Of a stretch of DNA of 64,000 nucleotides, positions 1-10,900 are shown piece by piece; position 1 is the first letter of the stretch; every line of letters starts with the position of its first letter. Below the pieces are notes generated by a model, which did no database searches, was not told where the DNA came from, and saw only the letters and a list, made by a program, of their open reading frames with translations. The DNA is from Anisakis pegreffii (lineage: Eukaryota; Nematoda; Chromadorea; Rhabditida; Anisakidae), in assembly GCA_035041965.1 (NCBI GenBank), contig JAPYMA010000108.1:1-64000 (forward strand), read 5' to 3'. The position numbers and the translations under genes were made by a program.

Positions 1-240
1 GGCGATACCCCTCTCCTTACTCCTCGCCCTTCCCTCACCCTCCTCCCTTCCCGCCTCCCTCTCTCGCCCAGAGGGCAGAGAGTTCAGCGGGAAGGGGAGA
101 AAGAAAGGGGAGGAGGGGTGAGGGTCGGGAGAGGGACAGGAAAGGGGGTGGTGCCGGCGAACCAGCCGGAGAGGCGTGCTGTAGGACCCCTAACCCCCCT
201 CCCCCCGCTCAAAGACCTTAATGGAAAGGAAACAAAGAGG
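1..240. repeat. GC-rich pyrimidine/purine imperfect inverted repeat
   Basis: The first ~65 bases are almost pure pyrimidine (C/T runs) and bases ~66-170 are almost pure purine. The two halves are roughly reverse complements: CCTTCCCTCACCC near 28-40 faces a purine-rich block with GGGTGAGGG-like stretches near 100-125. The base composition is unlike the AT-rich remainder of the window. I see no credible coding signal; the open frames here are low-complexity products of the purine bias. Confidence 0.6.
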
Positions 241-770
241 AAGAGAGAGAGATCCGGCTGCGCCATCGTCCGTCCGTCCGTCCGTCCGTCGTCCGTCCAG
301 TCGTCCATCCAGCGAACAAGAGAACAAAGAGAGAGAGAGAGAGGGAGAGAGAGAGAACCGGCTTCGCACCATCGTCCGTCCTCGTCGCACGTCCAGTCGT
401 CCATCCGGCGAACAAAGGAGAAAGAGAATGGAGGAGAAGAAAGAGAGAGAGAGAGGAAGAGAGAGAGGAAGAGAGAGAGAAAAGAGAGAGAGAGGAAGAG
501 AGAGAGATCCGGCTGCGCCATCGTCCGTCCGTCCGTCGTCCGTCCATCCAGCGAACAAAAGAACAAAGAGAGAGAGAGAGAGGAGAGAGAGAGAGAACCG
601 GCTTCGCACCATCGTCCGTCCTCGTCGCACGTCCAGTCGTCCATCCGGCGAACAAAGGAGAAAGAGAATGGAGGAGAAGAAAGAGAGAGAGAGGGAGAGA
701 GAGAGGAAGAGAGAGAGAAAAGAGAGAGAGAGGAAGAGAGAGAGAGAACCGGCGAAAGCCTGAAAATACG
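241..770. repeat. Tandem satellite-like array, ~240-255 bp unit
   Basis: A unit made of (GA)n tracts, a CCGTCC-rich block and a CCGGC(T/A)TCGCACC-type block occurs twice. Positions 361-420 and 601-660 are identical over the full 60 bases (offset 240), and the GATCCGGCTGCG block at 251 recurs at 506 (offset 255). The varying offset reflects length change in the (GA)n and (TCCG)n tracts. Arginine/glutamate-rich frames run through it because GA repeats lack stop codons on one strand; I do not consider them genes. It may be the edge of a longer satellite or subtelomeric array. Confidence 0.8.
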
Positions 771-3038
771 AAAATATTGTATCAAATCCAGAAGATGTAT
801 TGAAATTGAAACATTGACATTATCTAGTAACTACAACATCACTGTTTTCATCTCAATGTCTATCACATAAAAGTATTCCGCACAGTGACGATACTAACTG
901 TATAGTCTGAAATAGAATCACTCAAACTCAAATAATCATCGACTGATTCCATCCGCATGAATTGTGTTTATTTTATCGATACTTCATTATTCTACCACGT
1001 TGATTATAGTTATTGTATTACTTTCTCATGTCGCACCAATTGAATAGATAATATCAACTGATACCTCAGATTCATTGAGGCTTATGTAAGTGTTGATCCA
1101 TCACGTCGTTAATCCGTGTTAAACCAACGATCCGTTATTGTCGTCCGGTCATCACGTATCGCTCTTGTAAATATCCATCTTAGAATACAACCATATAACC
1201 ATGTAGACATATATCGTAGTAATATATTGTATATTGTCATATCGTAGTAATATATTGTCCCATTATAATTCACTATAGAGCCATATATCCAGATAATAAT
1301 CATGTAATAACCACCATAATTTCGTATTTCGTATAACCGTTTTTTGATATACTATTAACCATTAACCATAATGATATATTATTAGCCATATTAACCACTT
1401 TATTACCAACCATATTAACCGTACTGAAGGAGCAGCAATACTCACCGACTTCATTGAACTGGAATTAAGTTATGCTATGAAAAAGAACCCTTTTATACAT
1501 TTCGCTTTGGGCGTATTCCCGCTTCGGGAATATTTAAATTCGATTTCGCCAAACCAAATATTTCAAAATTCCCACCAGCTGAATGTGATGATCTATTGAA
1601 GAATAATTTATCAATGCATAGAAACTAATGATGATGGTGATGATCAAAACTTATTGGTGATAATGACCGCGATAAAAAAGAATGCAGCGAGCGATTTGTT
1701 TTGCAATTTTAATAGGGAGAGCGGGATCAGTTTCATATTCGATCAGCATCATATTCTCTTTTAAATGGATTACTTGGCATTGACCGATGAAATTTCTGTT
1801 CCGATACTTTTTTCATCTCAATTGTTCGCCAAGGATTATTTTTCGTTATGAAGGTTCATTTCAAGTAACAGTCTCGAAAACTAGATTATGAATTCTGCTG
1901 AGACCTTCTGTGCTTGTAGAGAATTAAATTTGGAATCAGTCGCGAATGTTGCGCTACGACGATTTCTCGTTGTTAACTTTCACAGCTACATTCATTCTGT
2001 TCGCTTTGTGCGCATTTATGAAACGTCTTCCTCTAATTGTCATCTTATAGAGCTTTTCAAGCTCTACAAATTGTGCCTAGTCTCATAGCTCAAATATTGT
2101 TCCTTCACCCTGAAATTTGGTACTACATAAATGTGTCTTTCATTTTTGCCCAACATTTTCTACTTTAGGACCGGTCAAGTTTTTTTATAATGGACGTATC
2201 TCAGAATATGATAGTTCATATGATAGAGAATTTTATTCTCTACAAAATGGTCACAATTTCTCCAATCAGTTCGCAATGAATCACCCCTCAAAGCGGTCCT
2301 TTTCTGGTACGCCAGCGGTATAAATAAATGTTTAACGTCGTTCAAGTATATCATCTGCTATACTCACTGTTCTCTGTTTGTCTTGCTTCCGCGGGATACT
2401 TCTTTCCGCCGACACGCGCATATGGCGAAGTGCGTACGCACCAATGGATTTATCGAGTTCGTCCCAACCGGTTACATTTGATTTGTAGGGCTTGAGAAGC
2501 CGTATCTAGATCCGTTTTCAGTTTGCCTATATCGTGGAGCGTTTTCAGAAATCATTTCTCTAAGTGATTTGATTTCAGCAAAAAAAAATTAAGAAAGATA
2601 ACATCACCCCAAGATAACGAACGGACACCTTTAATATTTCGGTCGTACGCCACTCGCTGTTCATATCTTTTCACCGTAGTTATTTCACCGAGTCTGTGCT
2701 GATTAGAAGAAACGTATTCGTACCGTTTATCTGTCACTCTGTCGATTTGTTCGCAAACTTTGCACACATAATAAATTCGATTATTTTTTGAAATTTTCAC
2801 TGATTGTGAGGCTTACAAAATTATAATTAAAAATCTAAGTTATTGAAGTGCTATAGGTGTAGGTCGCGTTTTTTGCATCATATTCACTGACTAGTAATTG
2901 TGTATCTGTCTTCATTATCCGATTCTTCATGTTGTTGGACAGTTTTTCAACTTCAAATTTATTTATCTCCAATGTTGAATCTACAATTCGCGTGGAAATT
3001 TCCTGCGTTTCTATGGCTTAGATGGATCGCTGATTTCA
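771..3038. other. Intergenic DNA upstream of the farnesyltransferase gene
   Basis: AT-rich sequence with no recognisable gene. It contains a 20-base direct repeat (1211-1230 and 1239-1258), runs of ATTAACCA-type motifs at 1340-1420, and two short hairpin modules at 2049-2065 and 2225-2241. Open frames of 60-80 codons occur at 1888-2088 and 2117-2323, but they show no domain I recognise and no coding context. Confidence 0.6.
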
Positions 3039-3088
3039 GAGAGGCAATTGGGTATCACTGAAAGCAAAAGTAGCAAAGTGGAAAGGAG
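3028..3088 (+). promoter_or_regulatory. Putative trans-splice acceptor and short 5' leader of the FNTB gene
   Basis: GCTGATTTCAG ends at 3038 and is followed 50 bases later by the FNTB start codon at 3089, with no intervening ATG. A T-rich AG placed this close to a start codon, with no upstream coding exon, is what a nematode spliced-leader acceptor looks like. It could instead be the 3' end of an intron in the 5' UTR. The spliced leader itself is not in the window. Confidence 0.45.
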
Positions 3089-6000
3089 ATGACGGATTCG
3101 AAGGAAGTTTATTCGTTCACGGCATTTAACGATGACTATGCATTCAGTGATGATGGATACTTTACGTATTCAAGTACTGAGCAGGTTAGCATTTACGTCG
3201 AATTTCATTTGGAATATTAATAGTTTATGGAACTGAACACGTTCAGCTCATTTTAAGCTCGTTTGCAATCGTGTTCCGCTGGATATTCAAGAACTTTCAT
3301 TCATCAGTTATCTTGTGGTCAACGATTATTATCAAACATTATCAACGTTTCAATAAAGTGATCCTGTCATTATGCTTTGAAAGATAAAATGGATTAGAAT
3401 GATAGAAATACAAGGAATTCCATTGCAGAAACGTGTGGAAGATTCGGTAAGCGAAAGATATAAGGAGTTTCTGGGTGAGTGTATGGAGGATATTGAAGAA
3501 ACAAAGCATTTCACACCGGTACTACATCGTTCTGTGCACATACATTATATTTGTCGAACGCTTGTGGAACTCGGAAGGTCTTTCCAGGTGAGTGGCGTTT
3601 TTCCAACGTCTCATCTGCATTTCCAGCTGATGAAAATACTCTATCTTATCATAGCTCAGTTCATTTCTGGTTAATTTCCATTTGTTTTCGATCAGTTGAT
3701 TTCACCAAGGTTTTCAAAAATTTTCGTTGTCAATCAGTTGCGAAGGGGATGCATGAAAGCCATGATACGATGAATTTGTTTTGATTGAAGTGATCATCTT
3801 GCTAGGAATCCCTGCGTATTCGTGACATATACAGTTAGAGATGACATTAGAGGTTTCGTGAATCTACAAGAACATTTTCAATAAATGAATTCAATTTTGT
3901 AGGCAATGGACGCATCGAGACCGTGGTTTTGTTATTGGGGAATGCATAGCTTAAGGCTTCTTCGGGGTGCCGTTGACGATAGTCTTACATCGAAGTCAGT
4001 TCGAAGATGTTTTGTTCACATTGTGAGATTGTTCATGCAATCGACCTCCAATTTTTTCGGAGATGAATCGTTTTTGAACAATTTTTAGCCTCATAATCAG
4101 CTTCAGCATTGTGGTAAATGCATAGGTACGAATGAAGTCTTCTCATTCCCTAAAATCGAAGGAAGATCTTTTATATCAGATGAATGATCTGTAGTGATTT
4201 TTGCCTGTAAGAGCAGTTCTGCGTGTTTCTCAGTTATATATACTGTCAAACTTCAAAAAGAGTCATCAACGTTCAATTCTTAATCGATTTTCTTTATCGC
4301 ATTCTCTCTCTAGAGTATTTGACTTGACAAAATATTTCGTGATATTCTATCTTTCAGTGTTGTTCGTTTCTTAAAAACATGTGAGTCGCCTACCGGAGGA
4401 TACGGAGGTCAGTGGGAAGTTTTATGAATTGTTTACCTTTCAATTAACGAATGTATTTGTTTTCTAGTCGGAAATTAACTGTTTTATTTTAACATATTAA
4501 CCGCTTGAAGCATTTTTAAGGTGGCCCAGGTCAAGCAGCGCATTTGGCAACAACGTATGGTGCCGTTATGGCTTTAGTTAGCATCGGTACAGAGGAAGCG
4601 TTGAACAGTATTAATAGGTGAGCATCGTGAAGTGGTTGTGGTCTTTTGTATGATTCGAAAGTTTCTTCATGAATTAATCGTTCGCTTTCTGGAATTATAA
4701 TTCATTCGGTCCATTTTGTGGTTGTTTAACGTATGTGTGGAAATTTTAGGAAGACATTGCGCGAGTATCTGCTAGCGATGAAACAGAAAGATGGCAGTTT
4801 CCGTGTGCACAAAGATGGCGAGGTGGACATTCGTGGTGCGTATTGCGCTCTTGCAGTGGCATCGATAACGAATATGCTCGATGAAGAGATCTCAGCGAAT
4901 GTTGATAGTTTCATCATGAGGTTCGTTTGGGTGCTTTTTATTGTCAAGCGGATGTTTTCTTCATTTGCTTTGAACGTAAGGAAAGTTCAATTATTTTCTC
5001 AGTTTGAAATTTTTAAATATGAATAGTGAGTGAGTATTGTTATGCATCTGTGTCATCGACGAATGTTCTCTAAGCTTTATCCGACGTTATCAACAGTGAA
5101 AAATTTATGCAATATTCAATGAATATGAGTAATCGAGAGAAAATTACTTGATAGCTACGGATAATATTATTGGAAATGTTCGAAGAAATTGATCCATTAC
5201 GAATTGAAAGAATCAGTTGCACGGGAATGTATTGAACGTTGCTGTGTTCGGGTGAAGAGTGAAAAATTTTCGGAGTGACATTTTTAGAGAAGAATTTCTG
5301 GAATCCACGATATGATGTTCGGCTGAATAAGCACAATTTGGGAAAGATGTATAATTTTTTGGTGTTTGTTATTGAAGTGATTTGATTTATGAAGTAATTT
5401 TCTCATTTGTAGTTGTCAAACGTATGAGGGTGGTTTTGGTGGAGTATCGGGTTGTGAAGCACATGGTGGCTATACGTTTTGTGGAGTGGCTGCGTTGATG
5501 ATACTAGGTAAAAGTACGTTAATGCATACGCCTTCGCTATTCAAATGGTTGGGTAATAAACAAATGAAATTCGAAGGTGGTTTCCAGGTGAATGACTTGT
5601 TGTTGTTGTTGTTGTTGCTTATTTATCGATCTCTTTTATTCGAGACGTTCATCGCGATGTTCTGTGAAAAAGTTAAAGTTATATGTGGTGATATGTGAGG
5701 GTTATGATAATGGTTTATGAATTATGAATATTTGGTGTCATTTTCAGGGTCGTACGAATAAACTTGTGGATAGTTGTTATAGCTTTTGGCAAGCGGCCGT
5801 CTTCCCGATGATGCAAGTTGAGTTAGGAAAACGTTCAACAAGCGATACCTACGAAGAGCCATTCGATGCGAAAGCGCTGCAGGAATTTGTTCTGGTCGTG
5901 GCGCAAGACCAAGAGAATGGAGGATTTAGGGATAAGCCCGATAAGTTCGTTTTGCATTTTGTTTTGTGTATCACATTTTCAGATGAGATGAATTTGTTTT

Positions 6001-6856
6001 GTATTATTTGAATTTGAAGTGGTTTGTTGGAAAACGGTGCAATCAAACTTTTACACAGAACGATATTAACGATATGATAGGGATTACGTTCAATGCGTGT
6101 TTACATCGTAGTACTCGTAGTAGAAAAAAAAGTGAAATTTAAACGTGAATCTGAACGATTAGTATGATGACTGATGATGTGAAGGCGTCAACAGATGACA
6201 ATTTTTGCTTCAGTTCAGTTTCTTTCTTTAACAAGTTTGGATAGTTCAAAATGATATTAGGCTGTCTATAAGCGAGAAAATTGACCGGTAGAAGTCAGTG
6301 AGAAGTGTTTTATTATTGTTTTTATCTTTCATTCTTGTGCTTTTGAATGATTTGGTCGGTTTAGAATGGTAATTTTGTTTAAGAGTAAGAGATTTGTATC
6401 ATACGTGCTATGCACTGAGTGGTTTAGCAATCGCACAGACTTATACACCGAATGATGTGGTTGGTGGAGCGAATAGCCGATTGGTGAGTTATTTGTTATT
6501 AGTGTTAATCTTGATATCCGTTTGTGAATGTTGCCCAAACATAAGAGGAAAATTGTTTGAAGTTCATAAGAAAACATACTTTATTTCAGGGCTCCTTCAG
6601 TTTTTGACATTCATTTTCAAAACGAAATTTGTTTCATTCTCACGAGTGACTTTTTTCATTCTTGAAGTTTTATAAGTTTTGTAATGATAATGCAATGACC
6701 GAAAAATTAGCAATAACAAAAATATGTAATATATAATTTGCGTATTTGCGAATGGATTTTTTGTTAATTCAGGAGCACATTTCACCGGTCTACAATGTTG
6801 TGAAGACTGCTGAGCAAAGAGCAAAAGAGTTTTTCTCACAGAAAGATAAAAAGTGA
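3089..6856 (+). CDS. fntb-1: Protein farnesyltransferase subunit beta (10 exons)
   Basis: Catalytic beta subunit of the cytosolic heterodimer that transfers farnesyl from farnesyl-PP to the CaaX cysteine of Ras, lamins and similar proteins. Modelled exons: 3089-3184, 3429-3587, 3903-3994, 4358-4407, 4521-4617, 4750-4920, 5413-5587, 5748-5944, 6384-6483, 6773-6856. The phases join without a stop to give 406 residues (human FNTB is 437). Recognisable blocks are DASRPWFCYW, the GGYGGGPGQ repeat, EGGFGGVSGCEAHGGYTFCG, LVDSCYSFWQ and DLYHTCYALSGL. The three zinc ligands of the family are all present at about D288, C290 and H352. All introns are GT-AG. The exon 3 donor (AA|GTCAGT) and the exon 9 acceptor (TTTAAG|AGTAAG) were chosen because they keep the frame and match the family. 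The protein also needs an alpha subunit, which is not in the window. A polyadenylation hexamer lies at 7634. The CEBPZ homologue follows on the same strand. Confidence 0.96.
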
Positions 6857-7633
6857 CGACGGTCTGCTTGCTCACTTAGTCGGATACCGTGTTATAGTTA
6901 TGAGTGTACGATTGTTTGTTTATTCTTTTATTCGTTGCTGTTTGATTATTGTAATTATTATTATTATCGTTGTTGTCATGTTTTCATTGAGAGAATTATC
7001 GTTCGATGGAAATAATTAGATAAATTGATAATAGATTGGAAACTCGGTGATCAGTTTGCAAACATCTAGGTGATCAGTGGATGATCTTGGATATATTGCA
7101 TCTGTGATATTTCTAGATGCAAAATTGTATTTGCGATTTGAATTTTCGATTACTACTTCAGATCATTCCATCACTTGAAGATATTGCTCAGTAGCGGAAT
7201 TCCTCTTCTTATGATTAGGTGTTATTTTGGCTAGTTTCAAGCATTCTTCTTAAATACGTTTGTCTGTCGCCATTGGTTCATTGTGTTGCGAAAATTTGAT
7301 AGAACTATAAAATGAGACATGGTTTTGTGGTGCTTTTTAGGCATAGATGTTCGAGTGTTTTGCATTAGTTTGGTAATTTTTATATTTGATTGATTTGAAT
7401 TCGATCACATTATTGATTATTGTAAATTAAGTGCACAAATTTATTTCGTGTCATTCGGTGATGTTTGTTTTTATGTTTGGAAACAATTACTTGTATTGTT
7501 GCATTGTTCGATCGTTTCATTTTGAGTAAATCATTGGAAGTTTTGAGGATTTGTTATCGTTTAAATGAAATACCGTTTTTATATTCGGTGTTCAATATGT
7601 GAAAATGTTTTTGTCGACGATTTTGCTATAGAA

Positions 7634-7639
7634 AATAAA
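7634..7639 (+). terminator. Candidate FNTB polyadenylation hexamer AATAAA
   Basis: The only perfect AATAAA noticed between the FNTB stop (6856) and the CEBPZ start (7956). The position fits cleavage near 7650-7660. No transcript evidence was available. Confidence 0.5.
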
Positions 7640-7904
7640 GAGTTGAATCAGTAAGACTTCAGATTAAATGAGATAGAAATTGTATCACGTGTAATTGAGG
7701 TGATTTTATTCGTTGTTATGTTGTTGGAATTGCTGAAAGTCGACGGAATTTCTTAATATTCCTTTTGTAATTTTCCCCTATCGAAGGAAAATTTTTCGGA
7801 GGTCCTCAGAAAATCAGATGTCTCAGCCATTACTGATTGCGTTATATTACGATGTTGCGCAAACCTGATAGATATCGTTAGCATATGTTTAAAACTTCTT
7901 CTGA

Positions 7905-7955
7905 TCTAGTATTTTTAGCTTTTGGATGGTAATATATAGTTGTTGATGGGCAGAC
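7905..7955 (+). promoter_or_regulatory. Putative trans-splice acceptor and leader of the CEBPZ gene, with uORF
   Basis: GTATTTTTAG ends at 7918, 37 bases before the chosen start at 7956, and would suit spliced-leader addition for a downstream operon gene. The leader holds a 7-codon upstream reading frame (7926-7946) whose stop TGA overlaps a second out-of-frame ATG at 7946 as TGATG. The start at 7956 was preferred because its frame continues through the first splice junction. Confidence 0.4.
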
Positions 7956-10900
7956 ATGGTTCATGTGAAACGTATAAAAGGAAATGTGTCACAAAAACGC
8001 TTACAAACACTCCAACGAAAAAAACAACAGAAACGCCAGGTAGCTGGTTTGTTGAGGGATTGTTCTATTTCCAAGTGATAATTTTTCATCTGTCAGCATT
8101 ATCATACCAGACAATTCTTTATCAGTGACTCTGATAAATGGCTTTTGATAGAAAAGTATTGAGGTTAGATCTGTCACATTCAGTTGTGCACAGTGCTGGA
8201 GGGAAAGTGAAATCTTAGCGAGCCGGATTAATTTCGTTGCTTTTCATTTGCGATGCAATTGAACAATTCCATTCATGGTGTTTACTGTGATTTGTTAAAA
8301 TGCGGTGATTTGTTTTGCATATGGTTTTGAAGAGTTCGTTTTGAGGGTATTATATCGGAGCCATTGATCAAACATAGCATCGAGGGGAAATGGTATGAGT
8401 ACGCTGATGCAGATCGAAGTGATGATGCCAACGAGGCAGATAAGGAGCAACTCTCAAAAGTCGAAGAAAAAGCGACGTATCTTCTTAGCCGGGATATTGA
8501 TGTTCATAATCAGTGTCAGTTTTCATATTGCCTTCCATTGTTTGCCTAAATTATTGGTAAACTGCATGCAGAAATCTTGAAATACTTCAGCCAAATTTCC
8601 ACTTAAGCTTATAAATGAACTGTCCAAAGGCTGCGAATGTTATCAGTTACGTTCCATTGATCATTGTTTAATGATGCAGAGCATTTCTATGTCCCAACAA
8701 GCTCGGTGTATTTCTGGATTCGTAGACGGCAAGCAGACTTGTCATCAAAAGAATATGGGGAGAATTTCCACCACCTATGAGGGAATGAATTTGTGGGGAT
8801 TCAGGAGAAGGTGCAACCACTAAAGGGAAATATTCCTGGTTTCGAAGCAACCACTGAAGGAAGGGGAATATTTTTGGTTCAGAAATTGGCATGTGAAAGC
8901 GATCCTAGAATTGAAGTGAATTTTTTGTTCGTTGGATACTTTGGATGCCTTCGACAAATGAACAATTGTGCGGATTTTATGAATTGGAATTTCAGTGGAA
9001 TCTAAGCGAAATGCCTCCGAAGCAGGCTGGTTGAATACGGTGATTGTGCAAGGAACTGCGGGTGATCGAATAAGCGCTATGCAAATGTTTATTCAACGAT
9101 CGCCTGTTCACGCACTCTCACATCTGAACACGCTCGTGTCCAGAGTGCAGAAAAAGAATCCTCGAGAGGCATTCTCTATTTTGAGTGAGTTATTTTGTGT
9201 TGAGATTCTCGATTTTGACAACTGAAAGCAAAAAGATATATTGGTATATTGTTTGACAGAATCAGTAATTCATGATAATTAATGGTGTCGTAATTGTAAT
9301 TGATATCGTGAATGTCATTGATGTCTTAGCATTGTGGAGTATATTTTCATGTTTAATATTGTAACTGATCTGGTATTACTTCAGGTGTTCTGAAGGAATT
9401 ATTTATCAACGAGATTCTACCGCCAACACGAAAACTGATTCCTCTTTCGAAGGTTAGTTTCTGACTGTTTTTTAGAGGATGATAGCCATCTTTGTAAATG
9501 AATTCTTCATCGATGTAATGTGTTCAAAAGTTTAAAAGTTATTGGTCACTTCGCATGGTTTGATGTTTTTTCACTAGAAAATTAAATTGAGTAGCATTAT
9601 TTTTGAATTGAAAACGAAGTAATTCATCCGGTTGATGCACTAATTGGTAATGCTATTAGTTAGAATATCTTATATAATTTTAGTGGACGTTTTCAAGTGA
9701 ACGTTTTTGAGCGAAAAAGTTTCTTCTCATTTTTCTAATTGGTCGAGAGTGAGATTCCATTTTTGTTGTTCTTAGAGACCCGTTGGTGAATTGGAGAAGC
9801 AGTTGGAGAAAGGTGAAAAAGCTGCAGAGCGACGGTTGATTATGTGGAAGTTTGAGTCGGATTTGAAGAAACTCTATGAGAATTTTGTGATGGCACTGGA
9901 GGTGTGTTATTCACATTGTTGGTTGTAGTTGTTGTGTTCCTTTGTGCAAATCGAAAGGTTTTGGAGTTCACCGCAAGCTTTCGGACACTTTTGAAACAGA
10001 TTTTTGAAAAGCGTTGAAACGGACCTCCTCTTAATTAAGCCATACAAAATTTCTTTGAAAAACACGCCTGGATTCTCTTGAAGTTAAAGCGTTGACGTTG
10101 CGATTCCCGGAGAGATGAAAGATTCAGTTTTTAGAGTCTTTCAAATGGTATGGTTGTGAACGTTTGTGCGGAAGCATGTCGAGCAGCACTGGATTTGTTG
10201 ATTGAACGACCTGAGCAAGAACAGGTTTGAAGTCAAATTCGCTTTTGACATATTCCAATTGTAAAATTTCCGAATTGTGACATCTCACGAGCAAGTTTTT
10301 GTTATTGTCCGAATTTTTGATGTTTTGAGAGTGCACTTGTGGATGCATTTTCGTGAGTGATGATTATTTGCGAGAGAGATTTTTACGTTGTGTATCGCTC
10401 GTGACACTGGTTTATTTAGAATTGAAGTTTTTGTGAGTTTCTGGAAAAAAAATTGGTTAGAAACAAATTCTTTCAGAGGCTATTGACATTGTTGGTGAAT
10501 AAATTGGGCCATCCGAATCGTAAATTTGCGAGTCGTTTAGTTGGATATTTAATGAAACTGACCCAGAAACAGCCCAATATGAGGCCGGTTGTCGTGAAAG
10601 AAGTGGAGCGTCTTATTTATAGAAAGTTAGTGATTTTGATGCGATAAAGCGATAATGAATTTATTTGTCTATGCGGAGAAAAATTTTGAATTCAACAATG
10701 TGAATACGTCTCGTGAAATTAAAAATTTTTCGTGTGGATGTAATTTTTAGTTGATTCTAAAATATTTGAATGAGCATTTTGTTTGAGAAACATTTGCGTT
10801 GAGCAAAAGTAAATAGTTTCATCGAAACAAATTTGAAATTCTAAGGAACATCTCATGTCGTGCTCAACTCTACGCAGTTACGTTCCTTGCGCAAATGCAA

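Larger units (their letters stand above)
6857..7955 (+). other. FNTB 3' UTR and intercistronic gap
   Basis: About 1.1 kb between the FNTB stop and the next start codon, with no supported gene. AATAAA at 7634-7639 is the first canonical hexamer I find after the FNTB stop, which would give a 3' UTR of roughly 800 bases. About 280 bases separate this hexamer from the acceptor at 7918. T-rich stretches are frequent between them. Confidence 0.6.

Noticed and set aside
118..870. 250-codon open frame rich in Arg/Glu over the satellite
   Set aside because: All frames in the GA-repeat block are open because the repeat lacks stops; the product is low complexity and duplicated with the DNA repeat.
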